DNA from: Lysobacter ciconiae
GTDB taxonomy: Bacteria; Pseudomonadota; Gammaproteobacteria; Xanthomonadales; Xanthomonadaceae
Reading direction: 5' to 3'
Length of the DNA stretch: 64,000 nucleotides
Assembly: GCF_015209725.1 (NCBI RefSeq)
Contig: NZ_CP063656.1
Span: 372,001 to 436,000, forward strand
Shown piece after piece: positions 24,446-33,791 of the stretch; within the stretch, counting starts at the first letter, position 1, and each line of letters starts with the position of its first letter. The position numbers and the translations under genes are program-made. The notes below the pieces were generated by a model. The model saw only the letters and a program-made list of their open reading frames with translations, was not told the origin of the DNA and did not search any database.

Positions 24446-26416
24446 TCAGGCGTGATCCCCGCGCAGTTCGCGCACCTTCGCCTCCAGCATCCCGGCATCC
24501 ACCTGCGCGCCGTCCATCGGCGCTGCGGCAACTACTTCGACCCGCGCGCGGAAGCCACGCGGGGCGCGCATCCGCCCCAGCCGTCCCGCTTCTGCGCGAG
24601 CGCTGCGCCGGCTCCACATGCTGGTCCACATGCCGCGCAGCGCCATCGGGATCACCGGCACGGGGCGGCGTTCCAGGACTTTCTCGACCCCCGACTTGAA
24701 CGCGGCGATTTCCCCGTCCCGGGTCAGCGAGCCTTCCGGGAAGATGCAGACGATCTCACCCTCCGCCAGCGCCGCGTCGATATCGTCGAATGCGCGCTGC
24801 ATCAGTTCCGGATTCTCGCGCGCGCCGGCAATCGGGATCGCCTTGGCGGTGCGGAAGAACCAGTGCATCACCGGCACGTTGAAGATCCGGTAATACATCA
24901 CGAAGCGCACGGGCCGCGGGATGCAGGCGGCCAGGATCAGCGCGTCCATGTAGCTGACGTGGTTGCAGACCACCAGCGCTGCGCCCTCGTCGGGAATGCG
25001 GTCGATGCCACCGGGCCGCAGGCGGTACAACGTGCGCACCAGCATCCAGCTCAGGAAGCGCATCAGGAATTCCGGAACGATGGTGAAGATCCACAGCGCC
25101 ACCGCCGCGTTGGCGATGGCCAGTGCCAGGAACACCTGCGGAATGTCCAGCTCGGGCATCGGCACGCGCACGCCAGCCACCTCGAAGGACGGCAGTTGCA
25201 GCGTGAGTCCGAGAACCGCGGCCAGCACGATGAAACCGGAGTTCTGGATGTTCAGCCCGGCGAACACGCGCGACATCTCGGACTTGGGCGTGCGGCTCTG
25301 GATCAGCGCGAACAGCGGCACCACGAAGAACCCGGTGAACAGGCCGATGCCGAGCAGGTCGATGGTGGTCCGCCAGCCGCCCGGCTGTTGCAAGAAGCCC
25401 ATCACGTCGAGGCCGGTCATGCCCGCCGCGTCGGGCCGCGAGAGCGACAGATCGAGCAGGAACGCGGTCATGCCGAACGCGCCCAAGGGCACCAGCCCGA
25501 TTTCCACCGTGCGCGCCGAGAGCTTCTCGCACAGCAAGGAGCCCACGCCGGTGCCAACCGAGAACATCGCCAGCGCGAAGATGTACAGCGTCGCCGAACC
25601 GCCCAGGTTGACCTCGGCGTAGGTGGGCAGCTGCGAGGTGAGCACGGTGCCGACGAACCAGAACCACGACACGCCGAGCACCGCGTTGCGCACCGCCAGT
25701 TGCTTCTTGGCCAGGCGCAACACGGCAAAGGATTCGGGAATAGGGTTCCAGTTGACCTTCAGCTCGGGCGCACCCGCGCTCGCCGGCGGAATGGCCCGGC
25801 TGACCAGATGCCCCGTGACGGCCAGCGCAATCACCAGCGCGCCGGCGACCCACGGTCCGTTGTCGCCGGCGGCGTTGAACACCATGCCGCCGATGATCAT
25901 CCCGACCAGGATCGAGATCGAGGTGCCCATCTCGACCAGCCCGTTGCCGCCGGTCAGCTCGCGCGGGTGCAGCACGGTCGGCAGGATGGAGTACTTCACC
26001 GGGCCGAACAGGGTCGACTGCAGGCCGGTGCCGAACAGGGCAACCAGCAGAACTGTCAGGTTCTGGGTCATGAAGCCAACCGCGGCCAGCGACATGATGG
26101 CGATCTCCATCGCCGTGGTGATGCGGATCAGCCTGGACTTCTCGACCTTCTCCGCGATCTGGCCCGCGAGCGCGGAGAACAGGAAGTACGGCAGGATGAA
26201 CAGCGCCGGCGCCAGGTTGGTGTAGAGCGTCTTGTCGGCGCTGCTCACCCCCAGCCAGAACAGCATGCCGATGATGGCCTGCCGGTAGACGTTGTCGTTG
26301 AACGCGCCCAGCGCCTGGGTCAGGAAAAACGGCAGGAAGCGGCGCTGGCGAAGCAGTGCGTATTGGCTGTGCGAGCTGCCCTGCGGCGGCTCGTGCGGCG
26401 GCGTTCCGTCTGCCAT
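24446..26416 (-). CDS. Lysophospholipid transporter fused to acyltransferase (LplT-PlsC type)
   Basis: A 656-residue two-domain protein. The N-terminal part (about 20-430) is an MFS-type transporter of the LplT family (FFLTQALGAFNDNVYRQA). The C-terminal part (about 440-650) is a PlsC acyltransferase with the HX4D motif (NHVSYMDA) and FPEGSLTRDGE. It should flip lysophospholipids inward and re-acylate them. The acyl-ACP synthetase domain of three-domain Aas fusions is missing. Start at 26416 follows GGGGAA; upstream in-frame codons lack a ribosome site. Confidence 0.9.
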   Translation of the reverse strand: MADGTPPHEPPQGSSHSQYALLRQRRFLPFFLTQALGAFNDNVYRQAIIGMLFWLGVSSADKTLYTNLAPALFILPYFLFSALAGQIAEKVEKSRLIRITTAMEIAIMSLAAVGFMTQNLTVLLVALFGTGLQSTLFGPVKYSILPTVLHPRELTGGNGLVEMGTSISILVGMIIGGMVFNAAGDNGPWVAGALVIALAVTGHLVSRAIPPASAGAPELKVNWNPIPESFAVLRLAKKQLAVRNAVLGVSWFWFVGTVLTSQLPTYAEVNLGGSATLYIFALAMFSVGTGVGSLLCEKLSARTVEIGLVPLGAFGMTAFLLDLSLSRPDAAGMTGLDVMGFLQQPGGWRTTIDLLGIGLFTGFFVVPLFALIQSRTPKSEMSRVFAGLNIQNSGFIVLAAVLGLTLQLPSFEVAGVRVPMPELDIPQVFLALAIANAAVALWIFTIVPEFLMRFLSWMLVRTLYRLRPGGIDRIPDEGAALVVCNHVSYMDALILAACIPRPVRFVMYYRIFNVPVMHWFFRTAKAIPIAGARENPELMQRAFDDIDAALAEGEIVCIFPEGSLTRDGEIAAFKSGVEKVLERRPVPVIPMALRGMWTSMWSRRSARAEAGRLGRMRAPRGFRARVEVVAAAPMDGAQVDAGMLEAKVRELRGDHA

Positions 26417-26521
26417 GGAATTCCCCGAAATAGTGCCGGCGAGCCTAGCAGACCGGTTGCGTGCAGCGGTGCGCGAGCGACTCATTCCCGCCCGCTGGTC
26501 CACTCCGATCGCGAGCTGATG

Positions 26522-27817
26522 TCAGTCGCGCGCGATCGCCCGCCAGCCGATGTCGTGGCGGTGGAACTCCCCCTCCCAATGAATCCGGTCAACGACCCGG
26601 TACGCATTGCGCTGCGCGGCCGCCACATCCTCGCCGACGGCGCAGACGCAGAGCACGCGGCCGCCAGAGGTGACGATCCGGCCATCGACCAGTTTGGTGC
26701 CGCCGTGGAAGACCTTGCTGTCGCTGCCGTTGCCGGTCTCCGGCGGAATGCCGGCCGGGAAACGGATCACGTCGCCGGTGCGCGGCGTGTCGGGATAGTT
26801 CGCCGCCGCCATCACCACTCCCAGCGAGGGTCGCGGATCCCACTGCGCCTGCTCCTGGTCAAGGCGCCCATCGATGCCAGCCTCGATCAGATCGAGCAGA
26901 TCCGACTGCAGGCGCAGCATGATCGGCTGGGTCTCCGGATCGCCGAAGCGGACGTTGAACTCGATGACCTTCGACGCGCCGTCGGCGTCGATCATCAGCC
27001 CGGCGTAGAGGAAGCCGGTAAACGGGATGCCGTCGGCCGCCATGCCGCGCACGGTCGGCTCGATCACCTCGCGCATGATCCGCGCGTGGATCTCATCGGT
27101 AACGACCGGTGCCGGCGAATAGGCGCCCATGCCGCCGGTGTTGGGGCCGGTGTCGCCGTCGCCGACGCGCTTGTGGTCCTGGCTCGTCGCCATCGGCAGC
27201 GCGGTCACGCCGTCCACGAGCGAGATGAAGCTGGCCTCCTCGCCGGTCAGGAACTCCTCGATCACCACCTGCGCCCCAGCCGCGCCGAACGCGTTCCCCT
27301 GCAGCATGTCGATGACCGCCGCTTCAGCCTCGGCCAGTGTCATCGCCACGATCACGCCCTTGCCGGCTGCGAGGCCGTCGGCCTTGACCACGATCGGCGC
27401 GCCCTTCTCGCGGATGTAGGCGATCGCCGCATCGACCTGAGTGTGGACGGCGTAGTACGCGGTGGGGATGCCGTGTCGCGCGAGGAAGTCCTTGGCGAAG
27501 GCCTTGCTGCCTTCCAGCTGGGCAGCGGCGGCGTTGGGTCCGAAGATCCGGTGGCCGGCGGCGCGGAAGCGGTCGACGACCCCGGCCACCAGCGGCGCTT
27601 CTGGCCCGACCACGGTCACCTCGATGTTTTCGCGGGCGGCGAGCTCGAGCAGCCCGTTGATGTCCGTCGCGGCCAGATCGACGTTGCGGCACTTGGCCTC
27701 GGTCGCGGTGCCCGCATTGCCCGGGGCGACCAGCACCTCGGAGACGCGCGCTGACCCGGCCAGCTTCCACGCCAGCGCGTGCTCACGGCCGCCGGAGCCG
27801 ATGACGAGGATTTTCAT
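26522..27817 (-). CDS. purD: Phosphoribosylamine--glycine ligase (GAR synthetase)
   Basis: A 431-residue ATP-grasp enzyme that makes glycinamide ribonucleotide, second step of purine synthesis. Signatures: ILVIGSGGREHALAWKL at the N terminus, the ATP-grasp loop VVKADGLAAGKGV, DHKRVGDGDTGPNTGGMGAY, and the C-terminal LTKLVDG-like GGTKLVDGRIVTSGGRVLCV. Length matches E. coli PurD. Confidence 0.97.
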   Translation of the reverse strand: MKILVIGSGGREHALAWKLAGSARVSEVLVAPGNAGTATEAKCRNVDLAATDINGLLELAARENIEVTVVGPEAPLVAGVVDRFRAAGHRIFGPNAAAAQLEGSKAFAKDFLARHGIPTAYYAVHTQVDAAIAYIREKGAPIVVKADGLAAGKGVIVAMTLAEAEAAVIDMLQGNAFGAAGAQVVIEEFLTGEEASFISLVDGVTALPMATSQDHKRVGDGDTGPNTGGMGAYSPAPVVTDEIHARIMREVIEPTVRGMAADGIPFTGFLYAGLMIDADGASKVIEFNVRFGDPETQPIMLRLQSDLLDLIEAGIDGRLDQEQAQWDPRPSLGVVMAAANYPDTPRTGDVIRFPAGIPPETGNGSDSKVFHGGTKLVDGRIVTSGGRVLCVCAVGEDVAAAQRNAYRVVDRIHWEGEFHRHDIGWRAIARD

Positions 27818-27850
27818 TGCGGTGTGTTCCCTGACGCGTGGCCCGCGATT

Positions 27851-28846
27851 TTACCCGACCCGCTCGATCGGCCGGTCCGGTCCGCACAACGATGCCAGCG
27901 CCGGCCGGATATCGGGGAAGTCGAACACGAAACCCGAGGCGGTCAGTGCCGTGGGCACAACGCGCTGACCTTCCAGCACGAGGTCGGACTGCTCGCCCAG
28001 CGCCAGCCGCAGCGGCCATGCGGGCGCCGGCAGCAGTGCGGGTCGGTGGAGAACACTGGCCGCGGCGTTGGCAAAGTCGGCCTGATGGACGGCGCCGGGG
28101 GCAACAAAGTTGTAGGCCTCGACAGGTGCGGGCGCCGCCTGGCTGCTCTCTTCCCCGCGCGTGGCCTCGCGCGGCCAGAGATGGGCCATGCCGCGCAGCA
28201 GGTCGTGGATGTGGATCCAGGACAACCACTGCCGCCCGGTCCCGGTCCGTCCGCCCACGCCGAGCTTGAAAGGCAACAGCATCATCGGCAGCGCGCCGCC
28301 GTGCCCCAGCACCAGCCCGAAGCGCATACACGCGACCTGCACTCCGTAATCGGCGGCCCTGGAGGCTTCCGCCTCCCACGCCTGGCACAGCTGCGACATG
28401 AATACCGGCTGCGGTGGACTGTCTTCCGGGAGTGGCGTGTCGTCGCCCTGGCGCTGGACGCCGTAGTAGCCGATCGCCGAGCCGTTCAGCAGCAGCGCCG
28501 GTTTGTGCGTGCTGCGCGAGATCCACTCCACAAGGCTGCGGGTGGTGCCGATCCGGCTCTGCATCAAGGTCTGTTTGCGCCGATCCGTCCAGCGCGCGCC
28601 GAGGATTCGTGCGCCGGCCAGGTTCACGATCACATCGACACGATGATCGTCCGGCAGAGATGCCATGTTGCCAATGGCATAAACCCGGCCATCAAACAGC
28701 GAACGCGCACGCTCCGGATCACGCGAGAGCGCAGTCACTGCGTGGCCGTCGTCCAGCAGGGCACGGACCAGCTCCTGGCCGATAAAGCCGGTCGCGCCGG
28801 TCACCAGGACGTGCTGCTGCTCATCGCAGAATCTGATCGGTTTCAC
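27851..28846 (-). CDS. TIGR01777 family NAD-dependent epimerase/dehydratase (YfcH/SulA-like)
   Basis: A 331-residue SDR protein with GATGFIGQELV at the nucleotide site, the TIGR01777 blocks VNLAGARILGARWTDRRK and SAIGYYG, and the C-terminal DUF1731 tail (RVVPTALTASGFVFDFPDI). The GTG start follows GGAG by 8 nt; the frame is open further upstream but there is no good ribosome site. Function of the family is uncertain; it has been linked only loosely to cell division. Confidence 0.85.
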   Translation of the reverse strand: MKPIRFCDEQQHVLVTGATGFIGQELVRALLDDGHAVTALSRDPERARSLFDGRVYAIGNMASLPDDHRVDVIVNLAGARILGARWTDRRKQTLMQSRIGTTRSLVEWISRSTHKPALLLNGSAIGYYGVQRQGDDTPLPEDSPPQPVFMSQLCQAWEAEASRAADYGVQVACMRFGLVLGHGGALPMMLLPFKLGVGGRTGTGRQWLSWIHIHDLLRGMAHLWPREATRGEESSQAAPAPVEAYNFVAPGAVHQADFANAAASVLHRPALLPAPAWPLRLALGEQSDLVLEGQRVVPTALTASGFVFDFPDIRPALASLCGPDRPIERVG

Positions 28847-29107
28847 GGGCTGCTCCGTTAGAGCGGGGCTACCGGCGTGCGCGCCATCGGGCGTGCTGCC
28901 AACAGCCCCCCAAGCGTGCGTCCTGTGTATATCAGGGCCGGGCGAAAGCCCGTGTGTTGGGCACCATCGCCGGACCCACACCGTTTCGCGGCAAACACCT
29001 ACGCTTGCGCGTGCATTCCGGTCACCAGGGCACCCGCTTTGGAACGCCCGCCCCGGATGCAAGGCGTCGGCCACTGCCCTAGTATTGAGCCGTCCATGGA
29101 GAGGCAC

Positions 29108-32100
29108 ATGAGCAGCGGAGTATCTGTTCCCCAGGCCGTGCTGGCCGCATTGTCCCGGTATCGCGACGCCGACCGCCTGTACGCACTGGCGGTGGGCGGC
29201 GCGTCGTCCGATCTGATCGTGGAGCGCTGGCAGGGCCGCGAGAGCCTCTCGCAGGGCTTCGAGTGGTGGATTGACGCGCTCTCAACCGACGCCGGCCTGG
29301 ACCTGGACGCGCTGCTCGGCCAATCGGCCACCTTGTCGACCCACGCCGCGGACGGCGGACGCATCCCGCGGTCGGGACTGATCCGCCAGGCCGAGTGCGT
29401 CGGCAGCGATGGCGGCCTTGCCAGGTACCGCCTGTGCCTGGTGCCGTGGACCTGGCTGCTTACCCAGGGCCGCCACAGCCGCGTGTTCCAGGACCGCACG
29501 GTACTGGAGATCGTCGAGGCGGTGTTCGATGACTACGCGCCGCTGGCCAACTGGCAGGTCGGCGACGAGGTCGGCCCGTTCCTGGCGCAGGTGCGCCCGC
29601 GCAGCTATTGCGTGCAATACCGGGAAACGGATTTCGATTTCGTCAGTCGCCTACTGGCTGAAGAGGGCCTGGGTTGGCGGCTGCAAGAGACGGGCGAAGG
29701 TGGCCACGAGTTGGTCCTCTTCGCGCGCAGTGGCAATTGCCCGCAGGATGAGACCGCTGCAGGCGGTGGTGGCATCCGCTTCCACCGCAGCGACGCGACC
29801 GAGTCCAGCGATACCGTCCAGTCCCTCGGCGCGCAGCATTCGATTGCCGCCACCGACATCACCCTGCTCAGCCACGACTACAAGAGCATGTCGCTGGCGG
29901 CCAGCGCTCCGTTGGATGAGAGTGCCACCGACCTGCGGCTGGAGTCGTATGACGCTACCGGTGCCTACAGCTTTGCCAGTCAGGCCGAGGCCACGCGCTA
30001 CGCCGGGCTGATCGCAGATGCGGCACGAGCAAAAGGGGCGCGCTGGATAGGGCGCTCGACGGTGCGCAGCTTTCGCGCAGGCCAGTGGTTCGCGCTTACC
30101 CAGGCGCCGGTCAACGGCGATGCGCCCCCGGAGCTGCTTCTGGTGGACGTACAACAGGCCGGCATCAACAACCTGCCTGACGCCGTGCGCGAGGGTGCTT
30201 CGGAGCATTTCGGCGCCGCGCCGCCGATCGCGGAACCGGTTGCCTTTGGAGCGGGCGGGGATCGCGCGGCGTCACTTTCGGCCAGCACTGGCGCCTTGAT
30301 CGCGTCCGCTGCGGATGGGAACGGATCGGACGCAAAGAACTGGCAGGCAATCTGGGCCCGCGCCGAAGCCGTCGGCTATGCCAACAGCTTCATCGCCGTC
30401 CCGCGCGAGCTGCCCTGGCGCCCCGTGCTGGCTGATGACACCGGGCGGCGCATCAACCCGCGCCCGACCGCGCCCGGCTACCAGAGCGCCATCGTCGTCG
30501 GCGATGGTGGCTCCCCGCACGCCACTGGAGTGAAGGAACTGCACTCCGATGCACTCGGCCGCGTGCGGGTGCGCTTCCACTTCCAGGAGGATCAGCGCGC
30601 TTCGACTGCCGCCGACAGCTGCTGGCTGCGCGTCGCCCAACGCTATGCCGGCCCCGGCGTGGGCAGCCAGTTCCTGCCGCGCATCGGCCACGAAGTGCTG
30701 GTGGGCTTCCTGGACGGCGACATCGACCGCCCGATGGTCGTCGGTGCGCTGTACAACGGCCAAGGCGAAGGCGGCATCGCCCCGACCCCGGGTGGTGCGG
30801 CCGCTTCCACCGACGCCAACGACCTGTTTGCCCAGGCCGCCGACCATAGGCCCAGCGCCCAGGCCAACCGCGCCGGCGGCAACGCGCCGGCTTGGCACGG
30901 GATGAGCGCGGACGCCGACGGCCACCGTAACGCCGCCGCGATGAGCGGGTTCAAATCCAAGGAGTTCGGTGGCGATGGCCATAACCGGTTGGTCTTTGAC
31001 GACAGCGACGGCCAGCTGCGCCTGCAACTGGCGACCACCCATGCCGCGACCCAGCTCAACCTGGGTCATCTGATCCACCAGTTCGACAACTACCGCGGCA
31101 GCTTTCGCGGCGAGGGCTTCGAGCTGCGTACCGACCAGTGGGGCGCCGTTCGGAGCGAGCGCGGCCTGTGGATCAGCGCCAGTGCCAACGATGCCGAGGC
31201 TCCGGCCGGCGAGCACGTGGCCGCGTTGGCCCTGCTGAGGCAGGCCAGCCAACTGGCCGGTTCGTTCAACGAGATGGCCACCACCCACCAGACCGTCCGA
31301 TTGGCTGCGCATCAGGGCGCGACAGCCGCCAACAGCTCGCGACTGATAGAGGATCAGGCCCCGTTGGAGGCACTGCTGGCAAGTGCGGGAACCGTGGTGA
31401 CCGGTGCCGCGTTCGGAGAAGGCAATGACGAAGCCCCCGAGCGCAACCCGGCCGGTGGTGACGGCCGCGTTCCCCACAGCGGCGACGCCATCATTGGGCT
31501 GACGGCCCCTGCCGGCATCGGAATCGTGGCGGGTCAGAGCCTCCACTGGAGCGTCGGCGAGACTCTGACGATGGCCAGTGGCGAGGCCAGCAACCTGGCT
31601 GTCGCCGGCGACCTGCGCATCCACGCCGTCCAAGCGATCGGCTGGCTGGCCGGCGCAGTGGACGGCAATGTCACCAGCGAGCACGCGCTGGCACTGGTGA
31701 CCGCCGAAGGCGAGCTGGACATCCAGGCGCAGAAAGACGCGATCAAGCTGCAGTCACGCGACCGGCTCAAAGTGGTCAGCGCCAACGCCGAGGTCGATCT
31801 TGCGGCCGGCAAGACGGTGCACCTGGCGACCAGCGGCGGGGCAAGCATCACCATAGAAGGCGGCAACATCGTTATCGAATGCCCCGGCAACATTACCGTG
31901 CATGCGGCGAAGAAGTCGTTTGTGGGGCCGGCACAGCTGAGTCGGGAGATGAACAGCTGGCCGGAGACGAAATTCGACCAGAGCTACGTGGTACGCCATC
32001 GCGCGACCGACGAGCCCATGGCCGACACCCGAGTGGAACTGACCCGTGCCGACGGTGCGCGCATGTCGCTGGTCACCGACGCTGAGGGCAAGCTACCGAT

Positions 32101-32155
32101 ACAGAAGGGTCTGGGCCCGGAGAAGGTTGTAATCAAGATCCTCGGAAAGGAATGA
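29108..32155 (+). CDS. vgrG: Type VI secretion spike protein VgrG with C-terminal extension
   Basis: A 1015-residue VgrG (TssI). Residues of about 20-390 are the gp27-like hub with YRETDFDFVSRLLAEEGLGW; about 440-600 is the gp5/OB region (PGVGSQFLPRIGHEVLVGFLDGD); about 620-770 is the linker-rich part; the long beta-helix/DUF2345 region (LDIQAQKDAIKLQSRDRLKV) runs to about 940. The last 65 residues (RATDEPMADTRVELTRADG) look like a transthyretin-like adaptor fold. The ATG at 29108 follows GGAGAGG. No baseplate or sheath genes are nearby, so this is an orphan VgrG that loads the next gene's product. Confidence 0.92.
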   Translation: MSSGVSVPQAVLAALSRYRDADRLYALAVGGASSDLIVERWQGRESLSQGFEWWIDALSTDAGLDLDALLGQSATLSTHAADGGRIPRSGLIRQAECVGSDGGLARYRLCLVPWTWLLTQGRHSRVFQDRTVLEIVEAVFDDYAPLANWQVGDEVGPFLAQVRPRSYCVQYRETDFDFVSRLLAEEGLGWRLQETGEGGHELVLFARSGNCPQDETAAGGGGIRFHRSDATESSDTVQSLGAQHSIAATDITLLSHDYKSMSLAASAPLDESATDLRLESYDATGAYSFASQAEATRYAGLIADAARAKGARWIGRSTVRSFRAGQWFALTQAPVNGDAPPELLLVDVQQAGINNLPDAVREGASEHFGAAPPIAEPVAFGAGGDRAASLSASTGALIASAADGNGSDAKNWQAIWARAEAVGYANSFIAVPRELPWRPVLADDTGRRINPRPTAPGYQSAIVVGDGGSPHATGVKELHSDALGRVRVRFHFQEDQRASTAADSCWLRVAQRYAGPGVGSQFLPRIGHEVLVGFLDGDIDRPMVVGALYNGQGEGGIAPTPGGAAASTDANDLFAQAADHRPSAQANRAGGNAPAWHGMSADADGHRNAAAMSGFKSKEFGGDGHNRLVFDDSDGQLRLQLATTHAATQLNLGHLIHQFDNYRGSFRGEGFELRTDQWGAVRSERGLWISASANDAEAPAGEHVAALALLRQASQLAGSFNEMATTHQTVRLAAHQGATAANSSRLIEDQAPLEALLASAGTVVTGAAFGEGNDEAPERNPAGGDGRVPHSGDAIIGLTAPAGIGIVAGQSLHWSVGETLTMASGEASNLAVAGDLRIHAVQAIGWLAGAVDGNVTSEHALALVTAEGELDIQAQKDAIKLQSRDRLKVVSANAEVDLAAGKTVHLATSGGASITIEGGNIVIECPGNITVHAAKKSFVGPAQLSREMNSWPETKFDQSYVVRHRATDEPMADTRVELTRADGARMSLVTDAEGKLPIQKGLGPEKVVIKILGKE

Positions 32156-32162
32156 AGCAGGC

Positions 32163-33791
32163 ATGCCACGGAAGGAAGACGAAATCAGGATTGGCTCCCA
32201 TGAAACCGACGGGAAGGGGAGTCCGGTAACCCACACAACGCTGAGCCCGACCAGCGACATCCGCCAGCGGGCCATCCTTGCCCAGCCCACCGCCGTGATC
32301 CCGATCATTTTCTTACCGGGGATCATGGGTACCAACCTCAAATCCAATACAGGCTCCAAAGTCTGGCGGCCGCCCAACACCGACGGCGTATTCCCGATCC
32401 TTGGTGCGATGGGGCAGATGTTCGCCTATGTGTTTCGTGGGCCCGCGACCCGGCAACGGATGCTGGATCCGACCAAGGTGGAGGTGGATGACCGAGGGTC
32501 CATCGATACCGGTGGCGCGCTTGAAAAGGCCGTCGCAAAGGACCGCGGCTGGGGCGCAGTGATGCGCTCTTCCTACCACCCCGTGATGGCGCTGATGCAG
32601 AAACGCCTCAACAACATCATGGAAGCGGGCGGATTGCTGGACTGGTGGAGTGAAGAGGGGCAGCACAGCCCGGCCGACTACGGCGACGAAAAGGCGAGTA
32701 CAGCGCTTAGTGTTGATGATTTCAAGCACGCTGCCGGCTATCGATATGAAGTCTGGGGCGGCGGCTATAACTGGCTGCAGTCCAACGAAGATTCTGGACA
32801 GGACTTGATCGATTACATTGATAACGTCGTGCTCGCCCATCACCGCGCCAAAGGGCAAAACGTGAAGAAGGTGATCCTGGTGACCCACTCGATGGGTGGG
32901 ATTGTCGGTCGAGCGATTGCCAGGGTCCACGAGTACGGCAAGCTGCTCGGGGTCGTCCACGGCGTAATGCCGGCCACCGGCGCGCCTGCCACATATCACC
33001 ATTGTCGATGCGGTTATGACGGCGTCTCCCAGATCATCCTGGGACGAAACGCAAAGGAGGTCACTGCAATCGTGGGCAACTCGCCAGGCGCACTGGAGTT
33101 GCTTCCCAGCGCCGACTACGGCGATGGGCGCGCATGGCTGAAGATAGGCGGACCTGAAGATAATCCATCTCATGCACTCCCGGTATCCGACCCATACACC
33201 GAGATTTACCACAGCAGGGAATGGTACGGACTCGTTCCGGAGGAAAGCATGGAGATGCTCGATCCAGCGGGGCTGCATTCAGAGCCTGAATTCGAAGGGG
33301 CTGAAGCGGTCGGGTATGAACGCTTCACCCGCCTATTGAGTGACACCCAGCGCTTCCATGAGTCAGTTTCCGGCAAATATCCCGAGCCCGCATTTGTGCA
33401 CTATGGCGCTGACGAAAGAATGCATGGGTGGACTGACGTCCATTGGCAAGGGGCCCATCTGCCTTCGCTGGAAGGAACGAGGGGCAGTAAGGATAACGGC
33501 AACGGGAAGATTAGCATCAAAAACGGTGGCCAAGTCGTCCAACTCAATTTCGGGGAGGCGGATCAACCCGGCGATGGCACCGTTCCGACAGTTTCCGGCG
33601 AGGCTCCCAGCAGGGCAGGAGTATGCGCAAGCTTCAGGCAGGGTAGTCAAGGGGCAGGCGCGCGCGTCGTAACTAACGGAAAAGGGAAGGATAAGGGTTA
33701 CGACCATCAGGATAGTTACAACGACTCGCGGAGCCAGTGGGCGACGCTTTTCAGTGTGACGAGGATTTCGCGAGAGGCAGACTGGGCATGA
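32163..33791 (+). CDS. T6SS lipase effector (Tle family, alpha/beta hydrolase)
   Basis: A 542-residue alpha/beta hydrolase without a signal peptide. The entry motif IFLPGIMGTNLKSN is that of LCAT/PGAP1-like lipases; the nucleophile elbow is THSMG with Ser243; the catalytic acid is probably Asp471 in GDGTVP and the His515 in YDHQDSYND completes the triad. It starts 7 nt after vgrG and is followed by a Tli4-like immunity gene overlapping by 4 nt. The arrangement predicts a phospholipase delivered to the periplasm of rival cells. Which Tle family it belongs to is unsettled; the immunity protein points toward Tle4-like. Confidence 0.85.
   Translation: MPRKEDEIRIGSHETDGKGSPVTHTTLSPTSDIRQRAILAQPTAVIPIIFLPGIMGTNLKSNTGSKVWRPPNTDGVFPILGAMGQMFAYVFRGPATRQRMLDPTKVEVDDRGSIDTGGALEKAVAKDRGWGAVMRSSYHPVMALMQKRLNNIMEAGGLLDWWSEEGQHSPADYGDEKASTALSVDDFKHAAGYRYEVWGGGYNWLQSNEDSGQDLIDYIDNVVLAHHRAKGQNVKKVILVTHSMGGIVGRAIARVHEYGKLLGVVHGVMPATGAPATYHHCRCGYDGVSQIILGRNAKEVTAIVGNSPGALELLPSADYGDGRAWLKIGGPEDNPSHALPVSDPYTEIYHSREWYGLVPEESMEMLDPAGLHSEPEFEGAEAVGYERFTRLLSDTQRFHESVSGKYPEPAFVHYGADERMHGWTDVHWQGAHLPSLEGTRGSKDNGNGKISIKNGGQVVQLNFGEADQPGDGTVPTVSGEAPSRAGVCASFRQGSQGAGARVVTNGKGKDKGYDHQDSYNDSRSQWATLFSVTRISREADWA

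Noticed and set aside
24365..27754. A very long open frame (1129 codons) on the plus strand
   Set aside because: It is antisense to the LplT-PlsC and purD genes, has His/Gln/Arg-rich composition typical of the opposite strand of GC-rich genes, and has no ribosome site or domain.
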